63,315 nucleotides of DNA from NCBI RefSeq assembly GCF_001704635.1, contig NZ_MAXF01000129.1, positions 1 to 63,315 of the forward strand, in the 5' to 3' direction. Below are positions 46,205 to 55,634 of the stretch, piece after piece. This DNA is from Streptomyces sparsogenes. Its GTDB lineage: Bacteria > Actinomycetota > Actinomycetes > Streptomycetales > Streptomycetaceae. The notes below the pieces were generated by a model, which saw only the letters and a program-made list of their open reading frames with translations, made no database searches and was not told the DNA's origin. The translations under genes were made by a program, and so were the position numbers. Numbering within the stretch: position 1 is the first letter of the stretch; each line of letters opens with the position of its first letter.

Positions 46205-46816
46205 GTGAACCAGTCGCGTCCTAAGGTCAAGAAGTCGCGAGCGCTCGGCATCGCCCTGACCCCGAAGGCTGTCAAGTACTTCGAGGCCCGCCCCTACCCG
46301 CCGGGCGAGCACGGCCGTGGCCGCAAGCAGAACAGTGACTACAAGGTCCGACTGCTGGAGAAGCAGCGCCTGCGGGCGCAGTACGACATCAGCGAGCGCC
46401 AGATGGCCCGCGCCTACGACCGGGCGCGCAAGGCCGAGGGCAAGACCGGTGAGGCCCTGGTCGTCGAGCTCGAGCGCCGTCTGGACGCGCTCGTCCTGCG
46501 GTCCGGTCTGGCCCGCACCATCTACCAGGCCCGCCAGATGGTGAGCCACGGCCACATCGAGGTCAACGGCCGGAAGGTCGACAAGCCGTCCTTCCGGGTC
46601 CGCCCGGACGACGTGGTGATGGTCCGCGAGCGCAGCCGCGACAAGCACCCCTTCCAGGTCGCGCGCGAGGGCGGCTACGCCCTCGACGGCGAGACCCCGC
46701 GCTACCTCCAGGTCAACCTTCAGGCCCTGGCCTTCCGCCTGGACCGGGACCCGAACCGCAAGGAGATCCCGGTGATCTGCGACGAGCAGCTGGTCGTGGA
46801 GTACTACGCCCGCTGA
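46205..46816 (+). CDS. rpsD: 30S ribosomal protein S4
   Basis: 203 aa. It has the S4 RNA-binding domain (ELERRLDALVLRSGLA ... ARQMVSHGHIEVNGRKVD). The N-terminus lacks the zinc-binding cysteines of some S4 proteins, so this is the C-minus, zinc-independent form. It is a primary binder of 16S rRNA in 30S assembly. GTG start preceded by GGAGG. The promoter region overlaps the iron box region. Confidence 0.97.
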   Translation: MNQSRPKVKKSRALGIALTPKAVKYFEARPYPPGEHGRGRKQNSDYKVRLLEKQRLRAQYDISERQMARAYDRARKAEGKTGEALVVELERRLDALVLRSGLARTIYQARQMVSHGHIEVNGRKVDKPSFRVRPDDVVMVRERSRDKHPFQVAREGGYALDGETPRYLQVNLQALAFRLDRDPNRKEIPVICDEQLVVEYYAR

Positions 46817-46827
46817 GGCCGTTGTCC

Positions 46828-46884
46828 ACGCATCGCGCGGGTTCCCCTCGACATGGGTCGACGGGGGGCCCGCGATGCGTTTTC
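46828..46884 (+). terminator. rpsD terminator
   Basis: ACGCATCGCG pairs with CGCGATGCGT, extended inward by GGG/CCC pairs around a 20-nt loop region, and is followed by TTTCC. It begins 12 bp after the rpsD stop. Confidence 0.85.
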
Positions 46885-47028
46885 CGGCCGACCGAAACAC
46901 GGTTCGGGCGGGGCTGTCCGGCGCGATAAGGTCGATACCTGCCGCCCGTCCCGGATGACCCACCCGCCCGAGACGGCGGCCGACGGACGACTGACACCCA
47001 CCACGAGCAGCAGCAGGGAGCGTGCAAC

Positions 47029-47475
47029 GTGTCCGGTGGAGAGGTGGCCGGGATCCTCGTGGCCGTCTTCTGGGCGATCCTGGTGTCCTTCCTCGCCCTC
47101 GCCCTGGTGAGGCTCGCGCAGACGCTGAAGGCGGCCACCAAGCTGGTGGCCGAGGTCACCGAGCAGGCCGTGCCGCTGCTCAGCGAGGCGTCCGCGACGG
47201 TGCGCTCCGCCAACACCCAGCTCGCCCGCGTCGACTCGATCGCGGCGGATGTGCAGGAGGTCACCTCGAACGCCTCCGCGCTCTCCTCGACCGTCTCCTC
47301 GGCCTTCGGCGGGCCGCTGGTGAAGGTCGCCGCCTTCGGCTACGGCGTGCGGCGCGCGATCGGCCGCAAGGGGCAGCCGCACCCGGAGGACGGGTCCGCG
47401 CGCACCGTCGTCGTCGGCAAGACCCTGCCGTCCGCCCGCCGGGGCGGCCGCCGCAACCGTGGATCGAAGGGCTGA
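47029..47475 (+). CDS. DUF948 family membrane-anchored protein
   Basis: 148 aa. One N-terminal transmembrane segment (about 5-27) and a helical region rich in Ala/Val/Ser (ASATVRSANTQLARVDSIAADV) are characteristic of DUF948, followed by a basic tail. GTG start after GGGAG. It precedes another small membrane protein and alaS, an arrangement usual in actinomycetes. Function unknown. Confidence 0.8.
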   Translation: MSGGEVAGILVAVFWAILVSFLALALVRLAQTLKAATKLVAEVTEQAVPLLSEASATVRSANTQLARVDSIAADVQEVTSNASALSSTVSSAFGGPLVKVAAFGYGVRRAIGRKGQPHPEDGSARTVVVGKTLPSARRGGRRNRGSKG

Positions 47476-47484
47476 GAGACCGGA

Positions 47485-47814
47485 ATGTTCCGCCGCACGT
47501 TCTGGTTCACCACCGGTGTCGCAGCCGGTGTGTGGGCCACCACCAAGGTCAACCGCAAGCTGAACAAGCTGACCCCGGAGAGCCTGGCGGCGCAGGCCGC
47601 CGACCGGGCGGTGCTCGCCGGGCGGCGGATCAAGGTCTTCGCGCTCGATGTGCGCGACGGCATGGCCGACCGGGAGGCGGCGCTCAAGGACGCCCTCGGT
47701 CTGAGCGCGCCGCCCGCGGACGACCGGAGGCAGCTGCCCGCCCAGCGCTCCCGCGGCCAGCTCCCGCAGAATTACTCGTACAACCACCCGAACGCCGGAA
47801 ATGAGGACCACTAA
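47485..47814 (+). CDS. small conserved actinobacterial protein (DUF6167-like)
   Basis: 109 aa. MFRRTFWFTTGVAAGVWATT is a short hydrophobic N-terminus. A helical segment (SLAAQAADRAVLAGRRIKVF) and a disordered tail follow. It is 9 bp after the DUF948 gene, and its TAA overlaps the alaS ATG (TAATG), so the three form one translational unit. Function unknown. Confidence 0.78.
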   Translation: MFRRTFWFTTGVAAGVWATTKVNRKLNKLTPESLAAQAADRAVLAGRRIKVFALDVRDGMADREAALKDALGLSAPPADDRRQLPAQRSRGQLPQNYSYNHPNAGNEDH

Positions 47815-50483
47815 TGGAGTCGGCTGAAATCCGCCGCCGCTGGCTGCGCTTCTTCGAAGAGCGCGGGCACACCGTCGTGCCTTCGGCGTCGCTCATCGCG
47901 GACGACCCGACCCTGCTGCTGGTCAACGCCGGCATGGTGCCCTTCAAGCCCTACTTCCTCGGCGAGGTCCAGCCGCCCTACAAGCGCGCCGTGAGCGTGC
48001 AGAAGTGCGTGCGCACGCCCGACATCGAAGAGGTGGGCAAGACCACCCGCCACGGCACCTTCTTCCAGATGTGCGGCAACTTCTCCTTCGGCGAGTACTT
48101 CAAAGAAGGCGCCATCAAGTTCGCCTGGGAGCTGCTGACCACCTCCGTCGAGGAGGGCGGCTACGGGCTGGAGCCCGAGAAGCTCTGGATCACCGTCTAC
48201 AAGGAGGACGACGAGGCCGAGCGCATCTGGCGCGACGTCGTCGGCGTCCCCGCCGAGCGCATCCAGCGCCTGGGCATGGGCCCGAACTTCTGGTCCATGG
48301 GCGTCCCCGGCCCCTGCGGCCCCTGCTCCGAGATCAACTACGACCGCGGCCCCGAGTTCGGCGTCGAGGGCGGTCCCGCCGTCAACGACGAGCGGTACGT
48401 GGAGATCTGGAACCTGGTCTTCATGCAGTACGAGCGGGGCCCGGGCGAGGGCAAGGAGGACTTCCCGATCCTCGGCGAGCTGCCCAACAAGAACATCGAC
48501 ACCGGCCTCGGCCTAGAGCGCCTCGCGATGATCCTGCAGGGCGTGCAGAACATGTACGAGACGGACACCCTGCGTGTCGTCATCGACAAGGCCACCGAGC
48601 TCACCGGCGTCGCCTACGGCGCCCACCACGACAGCGACGTCTCGCTGCGCGTGGTCGCCGACCACATGCGCACCTCCGCCATGCTCATCGGCGACGGCGT
48701 CACCCCCGGCAACGAGGGCCGCGGCTATGTGCTGCGCCGCATCATGCGCCGCGCCATCCGCAACATGCGCATCCTGGGCGCCACCGAGCCGGTCGTCGGC
48801 GAACTCGTGGACGTCGTCCTGAAGACGATGGGCCAGCAGTACCCGGAGCTGCTGACCGACCGCAAGCGCATCGAGACCGTCGCCCTCGCCGAGGAGGCCG
48901 CCTTCCTCAAGACGCTGAAGGCCGGCACCAACATCCTGGACACCGCCGTCACCGACACCAAGGCCGCCGGTGGCACGGTGCTCGCCGGCGACAAGGCGTT
49001 CCTGCTCCACGACACCTGGGGCTTCCCGATCGACCTCACCCTCGAGATGGCCGCCGAGCAGGGCCTGAGCGTGGACGAGGAGGGCTTCCGCCGCCTGATG
49101 CGGGAGCAGCGGGAGCGGGCCAAGGCCGACGCCAAGGCTAAGAAGACCGGCCACGCCGACCTGTCCGCCTACCGCGAGGTCGCCGACACCGCCGGCTCCA
49201 CCGTCTTCACCGGCTACACCCACACCGAGGGCGAGTCCACCGTCGTCGGCCTGCTGGTCGACGGCCTGCCCTCGCCCGCCGCGACCGAGGGCGACGACGT
49301 CGAGGTCGTCCTCGACCGCACCCCGTTCTACGCCGAGGGCGGCGGCCAGCTCGCCGACACCGGCCGGATCCGGCTGGACTCGGGCGCCGTGGTCGAGGTG
49401 CGGGACGTCCAGCAGCCCGTGCCCGGCGTCAGCGTGCACAAGGGCACCGTCCAGGTCGGCGAGGTGACCCTCGGCGCCGGCGCGTACGCCCAGATCGACG
49501 TGAAGCGCCGGCGCGCCATCGCCCGCGCCCACAGCGCCACCCACCTCACCCACCAGGCGCTGCGCGACGCCCTGGGCCCGACCGCCGCCCAGGCCGGTTC
49601 GGAGAACTCGCCCGGCCGCTTCCGCTTCGACTTCGGCTCGCCGGCCGCCGTGCCCGGCGCGGTGCTCACCGACGTCGAGCAGAAGATCAACGAGGTCCTC
49701 TCCCGCGAGCTCGACGTCACCGCCGAGGTGATGAGCATGGAGGAGGCCAAGAAGCAGGGCGCCATCGCCGAGTTCGGCGAGAAGTACGGCGACCGGGTGC
49801 GCGTGGTGACCATCGGCGACTTCTCCAAGGAGCTGTGCGGTGGTACGCATGTGCACAACACCGCCCAGCTGGGCCTGGTGAAGCTGCTCGGCGAGTCCTC
49901 GATCGGTTCCGGCGTGCGCCGCGTCGAGGCCCTGGTCGGCGTGGACGCGTACAACTTCCTCGCCCGTGAGCACACCGTCGTCTCCCAGCTCACCGACCTG
50001 GTCAAGGGCCGGCCGGAGGAGCTGCCGGAGAAGATCTCCGGGATGCTGGCCAAGCTCAAGGAGGCCGAGAAGGAGATCGAGCGGTTCCGCGCCGAGAAGG
50101 TGCTGCAGGCCGCCGCCGGGCTGGCCGCGGGCGCCAAGGACGTGCGGGGCGTCGCCCTGGTCACCGGCCGGGTGCCGGACGGCACCTCCGCCGACGACCT
50201 GCGCAAGCTCGTGCTGGACGTGCGCGGCCGCATCCAGGGCGACCGCGCCGCCGTCGTCGCCCTGTTCGCCGTGGCGAACGGCCGCCCGCTGACCGTCATC
50301 GCCACCAACGAGGCCGCCCGCGAGCGCGGCATCAAGGCCGGCGACCTGGTCCGCGCCGCCGCCAAGACCCTCGGCGGCGGGGGCGGCGGCAAGCCGGACG
50401 TCGCCCAGGGCGGCGGCCAGAACCCGGAGGCCGTCGAGGACGCCGCGGCCGCCGTCGAGCGGCTCGTCGCGGAAGCGGCCTGA
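47814..50483 (+). CDS. alaS: alanyl-tRNA synthetase
   Basis: 889 aa. The class II core begins IRRRWLRFFEERGHTVVPS, the editing domain has the HxxxH zinc site in AHSATHLTHQ and CGGTHVHN, and the C-terminal oligomerisation (C-Ala) domain has a Gly-rich linker (TLGGGGGGKPDVAQGG). It charges tRNA-Ala and edits mis-charged Ser/Gly. ATG overlaps the preceding stop. ruvX starts 5 bp after its stop. Confidence 0.97.
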   Translation: MESAEIRRRWLRFFEERGHTVVPSASLIADDPTLLLVNAGMVPFKPYFLGEVQPPYKRAVSVQKCVRTPDIEEVGKTTRHGTFFQMCGNFSFGEYFKEGAIKFAWELLTTSVEEGGYGLEPEKLWITVYKEDDEAERIWRDVVGVPAERIQRLGMGPNFWSMGVPGPCGPCSEINYDRGPEFGVEGGPAVNDERYVEIWNLVFMQYERGPGEGKEDFPILGELPNKNIDTGLGLERLAMILQGVQNMYETDTLRVVIDKATELTGVAYGAHHDSDVSLRVVADHMRTSAMLIGDGVTPGNEGRGYVLRRIMRRAIRNMRILGATEPVVGELVDVVLKTMGQQYPELLTDRKRIETVALAEEAAFLKTLKAGTNILDTAVTDTKAAGGTVLAGDKAFLLHDTWGFPIDLTLEMAAEQGLSVDEEGFRRLMREQRERAKADAKAKKTGHADLSAYREVADTAGSTVFTGYTHTEGESTVVGLLVDGLPSPAATEGDDVEVVLDRTPFYAEGGGQLADTGRIRLDSGAVVEVRDVQQPVPGVSVHKGTVQVGEVTLGAGAYAQIDVKRRRAIARAHSATHLTHQALRDALGPTAAQAGSENSPGRFRFDFGSPAAVPGAVLTDVEQKINEVLSRELDVTAEVMSMEEAKKQGAIAEFGEKYGDRVRVVTIGDFSKELCGGTHVHNTAQLGLVKLLGESSIGSGVRRVEALVGVDAYNFLAREHTVVSQLTDLVKGRPEELPEKISGMLAKLKEAEKEIERFRAEKVLQAAAGLAAGAKDVRGVALVTGRVPDGTSADDLRKLVLDVRGRIQGDRAAVVALFAVANGRPLTVIATNEAARERGIKAGDLVRAAAKTLGGGGGGKPDVAQGGGQNPEAVEDAAAAVERLVAEAA

Positions 50484-50488
50484 GCGCC

Positions 50489-50953
50489 GTGCGACGCGGC
50501 AGGCGCCTCGCGATCGACGTCGGGGACGCCCGCGTCGGGGTCGCTTCGTGCGACCCCGACGGGATCCTCGCCACCCCGGTGGAGACCGTGCCGGGGCGGG
50601 ACGTCCCGGCCGCCCACAAGCGGCTGGTGGCCCTCGTCGAGGAGTACGAACCGATCGAGGTGGTGGTCGGCCTCCCCCGCTCGCTCAGCGGGCGGGAGGG
50701 GCCGGCCGCGGCCAAGGCCCGCGCCTTCGCGCGGGAGCTGGCGCGGCGCATCGCGCCGCTCCCGGTCCGGCTGGTCGACGAGCGTATGACCACCGTCACA
50801 GCGACCCAGGGCCTGCGGGCCTCCGGGGTGACGTCCAAGAAGGGCCGCTCGGTCGTTGACCAGGCCGCAGCCGTCGTCATCCTGCAAAGCGCACTGGAGA
50901 CCGAGCGGACCTCCGGGCGGGCGCCGGGCGAGGCCGTCGAAGTGGTCATCTGA
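50489..50953 (+). CDS. ruvX: YqgF/RuvX family RNase H-fold nuclease
   Basis: 154 aa. The RNase H-like motifs are LAIDVGDARVGVASCD, VVGLPRSLSG and LVDERMTTVTA, and DQAAAVVILQ holds the last acidic residue. Members act in 16S rRNA 5' processing and were also proposed as Holliday junction resolvases. GTG start close behind alaS. Confidence 0.93.
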   Translation: MRRGRRLAIDVGDARVGVASCDPDGILATPVETVPGRDVPAAHKRLVALVEEYEPIEVVVGLPRSLSGREGPAAAKARAFARELARRIAPLPVRLVDERMTTVTATQGLRASGVTSKKGRSVVDQAAAVVILQSALETERTSGRAPGEAVEVVI

Positions 50954-51049
50954 TCGCGATACGGTAACGTTCCGCGCGACCCTGGCAGCCGTCGCCTGTG
51001 ACGCCGGCGCGCACACCCTCGGCTGCCGTCTTGCGTCGCTAGGGGATTG

Positions 51050-52930
51050 ATGACTGACTACGGCCGGGGTACCGGCTCCCAACCGTGGCATCCCGAGGAC
51101 CCGCTGTACGGGGACCAGGGGTGGGGCGGACACCAGACGGTGGCCGGTCACGATCCGTACGCGCAGGAGCCCTACGCCCAGGATCCCTACGCTCAGGAGC
51201 AGTACGCGCAGCACGGCTCCTACGGCCAGGGCGGCTACGGTCAGGACCCCTCCTACGGTCAGGACCCCTACGCGCAGGACCCGAACGGTCAGGACCTCTA
51301 CGCGCAGCACCCGAACGGTCAGGACCCGTACGCGCAGGACCCATACGGGCAGGAGGGCCACGGGCAGGGGGGTCATGAGCAGGGCGGCCACCACCCGGAG
51401 CAGTACCCGCAGGGCGGCTACGGCCACGAGGGGTACGGGCAGGGGCACGAGGGCTACGGGCAGGACTACGCCCAGGACCCGTACGCCCACCAGCAGTACC
51501 CCCAGGGCTACCCGCAGGACCCCCAGCAGCCGCAGCAGCACCACCACCAGCAACAGCCGCAGCAGTCACAGCAGCCCCACTGGGACGGCCACGACACCGG
51601 CGGCTACCCGCAGCAGCAGCAGCCTCATCAGCATCAGCAGCAACAGCAGCAGCCGTACGGCGCCGACCCGTACGACGGCCACGAGGCGCCCCAGGAGCCC
51701 GTCGCCGAGCAGGAAGAGCAGGACGACGACCACCCGTTCTTCCGTGACGGCGACGGCGCCGGCGTCGCCCGCCGCGGCCGCCGTGACGACGACGAGTACG
51801 AAGAGGACGACGAGGACGACGACGAGCCGCGCGGCGGCCGGGAGCGCCGGAACAAGCCCCCCAAGCGCCGCAGCGGTGTCGCCTGCCTCTTCGTGACCGT
51901 GGTGCTGGTCGGGGTCGTCGGCGGGGGCGGCTACTTCGCCTACCAGTTCTGGCAGAGCCGCTTCGGCCCGGCGCCGGACTACTCGGGCGAGGGCAGCGGC
52001 CAGGCCCAGGTCGTGATCCCGGAGGGCACCGGCACCGCCGAGATGGGCAGCATCCTCGTCGACAAGGGCGTCGTCAAAAGCAGCGGCGCCTTCGTCGAGG
52101 CCGTCAAGGACAGCGGCAAGTTCGTCCAGCCCGGCACCTACACGCTGCGCAAGCACATGTCCGCCGCCGCGGCCGTGAAGCTGATGATCGACCCGGCGAG
52201 CAGCAACGGCCTGATCATCGCCGAGGGCTGGCGCAACGCGCGGATCTACGCCGAGATCGACAAGAAGATCGGCCTCAAGGCGGGCACGACCAAGAACGTC
52301 GCCGCCAAGGAGGCCAAGAACCTCGGGCTGCCGGACTGGGCCGACGACAACCCCAAGATCAAGGACCCGCTGGAAGGGTTCCTCTACCCGTCCCGCTACA
52401 GCGTCGGCAAGGACGCGAAGCCCGAGGACGTCCTGCGGCAGATGGTCGCCCAGGCGAAGAAGAACTACGCCCGCTACGACCTCGACGGCAAGGCCAAGGA
52501 ACTGGGCCTCAAGTCGCCGCTCCAACTCGTCACCGTCGCCAGCCTGGTCCAGGCGGAGGGCCTCACCCACGACGACTTCCGCAAGATGGCCGAGGTGGTC
52601 TACAACCGGCTCAAGCCCGGCAACACCGAGACCAACGGCAAGCTGGAATTCGACTCGACGTACAACTACATCAAGAACCAGAGCAAGCTCGACATCTCCA
52701 TCGCGGAGATCAAGAACTACGACAACCCCTACAACACGTACTTCTACGAGGGGCTGCCGCCCGGCCCGATCGGCAACCCGGGGGAGGACGCGCTCAAGGC
52801 CTCCGTGAACCCCACGGACGGCGGCTGGTACTACTTCGTCGCCATCGACGGAAAGACGTACTTCTCCAAGACCTACGCGGAACACCAGAAGTGGGTCGAC
52901 AAGTTCAACCGGCAGCGCAAGAACGGCTGA
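51050..52930 (+). CDS. mltG: endolytic murein transglycosylase MltG (YceG family) with repetitive N-terminus
   Basis: 626 aa. Residues 1-220 are a low-complexity Gln/Tyr/Gly/Asp/Pro/His region with many DPYAQ, GYGQD and QQ repeats, followed by an acidic Glu/Asp stretch and a basic KPPKRRS. One transmembrane segment (about 277-300) leads to the YceG domain with VTVASLVQAEGL (catalytic Glu) and AEVVYNRL. It cleaves nascent glycan strands outside the membrane. ATG 51050 follows AGGGGA. The cytosolic tail is far longer than in E. coli MltG. Confidence 0.92.
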   Translation: MTDYGRGTGSQPWHPEDPLYGDQGWGGHQTVAGHDPYAQEPYAQDPYAQEQYAQHGSYGQGGYGQDPSYGQDPYAQDPNGQDLYAQHPNGQDPYAQDPYGQEGHGQGGHEQGGHHPEQYPQGGYGHEGYGQGHEGYGQDYAQDPYAHQQYPQGYPQDPQQPQQHHHQQQPQQSQQPHWDGHDTGGYPQQQQPHQHQQQQQQPYGADPYDGHEAPQEPVAEQEEQDDDHPFFRDGDGAGVARRGRRDDDEYEEDDEDDDEPRGGRERRNKPPKRRSGVACLFVTVVLVGVVGGGGYFAYQFWQSRFGPAPDYSGEGSGQAQVVIPEGTGTAEMGSILVDKGVVKSSGAFVEAVKDSGKFVQPGTYTLRKHMSAAAAVKLMIDPASSNGLIIAEGWRNARIYAEIDKKIGLKAGTTKNVAAKEAKNLGLPDWADDNPKIKDPLEGFLYPSRYSVGKDAKPEDVLRQMVAQAKKNYARYDLDGKAKELGLKSPLQLVTVASLVQAEGLTHDDFRKMAEVVYNRLKPGNTETNGKLEFDSTYNYIKNQSKLDISIAEIKNYDNPYNTYFYEGLPPGPIGNPGEDALKASVNPTDGGWYYFVAIDGKTYFSKTYAEHQKWVDKFNRQRKNG

Positions 52931-52936
52931 GGAAAG

Positions 52937-53785
52937 ATGTCGCACAACCGCAGGGCCGCGGTGCTCGGCTCGCCGATCGCCCACTCCCTGTCCCCGGTGC
53001 TCCACCGGGCCGCCTACGAGAAGCTGGGCCTGGCCGGATGGGCCTACGACCGCCACGAGGTCGACGAGGCCGGGCTGCCCGGCTTCTTCGAGCGGCTGGG
53101 CGCCACGGCCGGTGACCGCCCGTGGGCGGGGCTCTCGCTGACCATGCCGCTCAAGCGCGCCGTCATTCCGCTGCTCGACGAGATCAGCGACACGGCCGCG
53201 TCCGTGGAGGCGGTCAACACCGTCGTCTTCACCGACGACGGCCGCCGGACCGGCGACAACACCGACATCCCGGGCATGGTGGCGGCGCTGCGCGAGCGCG
53301 GCGTCGAGCGGGTGGCGGGCGCCGCCGTGCTGGGCGCGGGGGCCACGGCCTCCTCGGCCCTGGCCGCGCTGTCCCGCGTCTGCGAGGGCGAGGTCACCGC
53401 GTACGTCCGCAGCGAGGCGCGGGCGGCGGAGATGCGGCAGTGGGGCGAGCGGCTCGGGGTGGCGGTCCGCACGGCGGACTGGGCCGACGCGGCGGAGGCG
53501 TTCCGCGCCCCCCTGGTGATCGCCACCACCCCCGCGGGCACCACGGACGAGCTGGCCGCGGCGGTGCCCGACCGCCCCGGGGCGCTCTTCGACGTGCTGT
53601 ACGACCCGTGGCCGACCCGGCTCGCGGCCGCCTGGGCGGCGCGCGGCGGCGCGGTCGTCGGCGGCCTCGACCTGCTGGTGCACCAGGCGGTGCTCCAGGT
53701 GGAGCTGATGACCGGCCGCGCCCCCGCCCCCCTGGCCACCATGCGCGAGGCGGGCGAAGCCGCCCTCGCAGCCCGGGCGGGCTGA
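52937..53785 (+). CDS. aroE: shikimate dehydrogenase
   Basis: 282 aa. GSPIAHSLSPVLHRAAY binds substrate, LTMPLKR carries the catalytic lysine, NTDIPG the aspartate, and LGAGATASSAL is the NADPH-binding loop. It reduces 3-dehydroshikimate to shikimate. ATG 6 bp after mltG. First of the aroE-C-K-B-Q run. Confidence 0.94.
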   Translation: MSHNRRAAVLGSPIAHSLSPVLHRAAYEKLGLAGWAYDRHEVDEAGLPGFFERLGATAGDRPWAGLSLTMPLKRAVIPLLDEISDTAASVEAVNTVVFTDDGRRTGDNTDIPGMVAALRERGVERVAGAAVLGAGATASSALAALSRVCEGEVTAYVRSEARAAEMRQWGERLGVAVRTADWADAAEAFRAPLVIATTPAGTTDELAAAVPDRPGALFDVLYDPWPTRLAAAWAARGGAVVGGLDLLVHQAVLQVELMTGRAPAPLATMREAGEAALAARAG

Positions 53786-53922
53786 GTCTCAAAGACCGGT
53801 CCGCCAGCTGGACCAGGACTCGGGGCTGCCCGCGGACGTGGGAGGATCGGAGGTGGCGGGCCGGGGCCGCGCTCTCCCGGGCCACGCCGCCGTACGTCGA
53901 GGCGCGAGCATGAGGAGCACCG

Positions 53923-55107
53923 TTGAGCAGGTTGCGCTGGCTGACCGCGGGGGAGTCGCACGGCCCCGCACTCGTGGCGACGCTGGAGGGACTGCCCGCC
54001 GGTGTGCCGATCACCACCGACATGGTGGCGGACGCCCTCGCGCGCCGGCGGCTCGGTTACGGACGCGGCGCCCGGATGAAGTTCGAGCGCGACGAGGTCA
54101 CCTTCCTCGGCGGCGTCCGGCACGGGCTGACCCTCGGCTCCCCCGTGGCGATCATGGTCGGGAACACCGAGTGGCCCAAGTGGGAGCAGGTCATGGCGGC
54201 CGACCCGGTGGACCCGGAGGAGCTGGCCGGGCTGGCCCGTAACGCGCCGCTGACCCGGCCCCGCCCCGGCCACGCGGACCTGGCGGGCATGCAGAAGTAC
54301 GGGTTCGACGAGGCCCGGCCGATCCTGGAGCGGGCCAGCGCCCGTGAGACCGCCGCGCGCGTCGCGCTCGGCACGGTCGCCCGCTCGTACCTCAAGGAGA
54401 CGGCCGGCATCGAGATCGTCTCCCATGTCGTGGAGCTGGCCGCGGCCAAGGCCCCCTACGGCGTCTACCCGACCCCCGCGGACGTGGAGCGGCTGGACGC
54501 CGACCCGGTGCGCTGCCTGGACGCCGACACCAGCAAGGCGATGGTCGCCGAGATCGACCAGGCCCACAAGGACGGCGACACGCTCGGCGGCGTCGTCGAG
54601 GTGCTGGCGTACGGCGTGCCGGTGGGCCTCGGCTCGCACGTCCACTGGGACCGGCGGCTCGACGCCCGGCTCGCGGCCGCCCTGATGGGCATCCAGGCCA
54701 TCAAGGGCGTCGAGGTCGGCGACGGTTTCGAGCTGGCCCGGGTGCCCGGCTCCAAGGCGCACGACGAGATCGTGCCGACCGAGGACGGCATCAGGCGGAC
54801 CTCCGGCCGCTCCGGCGGCACCGAGGGCGGGCTGACCACCGGCGAGCTGCTGCGTGTGCGGGCCGCGATGAAGCCGATCGCGACCGTGCCGCGGGCGCTG
54901 GCCACGGTCGACGTCACGACCGGCGAGCCGACCCAGGCCCACCACCAGCGCTCGGACGTGTGCGCGGTCCCGGCCGCGGGCATCGTCGCCGAGGCGATGG
55001 TGGCGCTCGTCCTCGCCGACGCGGTCGCGGAGAAGTTCGGCGGCGACTCGGTCGCCGAGACCCGCCGCAATGTGCGGGGCTTCCTCGACAACCTGGCCGT
55101 CAAGTGA
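53923..55107 (+). CDS. aroC: chorismate synthase
   Basis: 394 aa. The signature GESHGPALVATLEGLPAG, the FMN/EPSP-binding RPGHADLAGMQKY and RASARETAARVA, and the C-terminal HHQRSDVCAVPAAG are present. It makes chorismate from EPSP with reduced FMN. TTG start preceded by GAGGAG. The stop overlaps aroK (GTGA). Confidence 0.96.
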   Translation: MSRLRWLTAGESHGPALVATLEGLPAGVPITTDMVADALARRRLGYGRGARMKFERDEVTFLGGVRHGLTLGSPVAIMVGNTEWPKWEQVMAADPVDPEELAGLARNAPLTRPRPGHADLAGMQKYGFDEARPILERASARETAARVALGTVARSYLKETAGIEIVSHVVELAAAKAPYGVYPTPADVERLDADPVRCLDADTSKAMVAEIDQAHKDGDTLGGVVEVLAYGVPVGLGSHVHWDRRLDARLAAALMGIQAIKGVEVGDGFELARVPGSKAHDEIVPTEDGIRRTSGRSGGTEGGLTTGELLRVRAAMKPIATVPRALATVDVTTGEPTQAHHQRSDVCAVPAAGIVAEAMVALVLADAVAEKFGGDSVAETRRNVRGFLDNLAVK

Positions 55108-55634
55108 GCGGCCCAGCAGCCGGGGGGCCGGCGATCGTGCTGGTCGGACCCATGGGCGTGGGGAAGACCACCGTCGGGCGGGTGCTCGCCGAGCGGCTCG
55201 GCACCGGCTTCCGGGACACCGACACCGACATCGTCGAGACGGCGGGCAAGCCGATCTCCGAGATCTTCATCGACGAGGGCGAGCCGCACTTCCGCGAGCT
55301 GGAGCGGCGGGCCGTGCGCGCCGCGGTCGCCGAGCACCGCGGCGTGCTGGCCCTGGGCGGCGGCGCGATCCTGGACGAGGGCACCCGCGCCCTGCTGGCC
55401 GACCTGCCGGTCGTCTTCCTGGAGATGGGCGTCGCCGAGGCGGTCAAGCGCACCGGTCTCGACGCGCCGCGCCCGCTGCTCGCCGTCAACCCGCGGCAGC
55501 GCTGGCGGGAGCTGATGGAACAGCGCCGTCCGCTGTACACCGAGGTGGCCCGCGCGGTCGTGTCGACCGAGGGCCGTACCCCCGAGGACGTCGCCGACGC
55601 GGTCCTCGACGCACTGGAGCTGAAGGACGCATGA
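55104..55634 (+). CDS. aroK: shikimate kinase
   Basis: 176 aa P-loop kinase. Walker A is GPMGVGKTTVG, the shikimate-binding DTDTDI and GGGAI blocks follow, and the lid contains RPLL. It phosphorylates shikimate. GTG overlaps the aroC stop, and the stop overlaps aroB (ATGA). Confidence 0.95.
   Translation: MSGPAAGGPAIVLVGPMGVGKTTVGRVLAERLGTGFRDTDTDIVETAGKPISEIFIDEGEPHFRELERRAVRAAVAEHRGVLALGGGAILDEGTRALLADLPVVFLEMGVAEAVKRTGLDAPRPLLAVNPRQRWRELMEQRRPLYTEVARAVVSTEGRTPEDVADAVLDALELKDA

Noticed and set aside
53786..53922. A small gene between aroE and aroC
   Set aside because: No open frame with good codon bias and a start site spans this 137-bp gap. It most likely holds a promoter.
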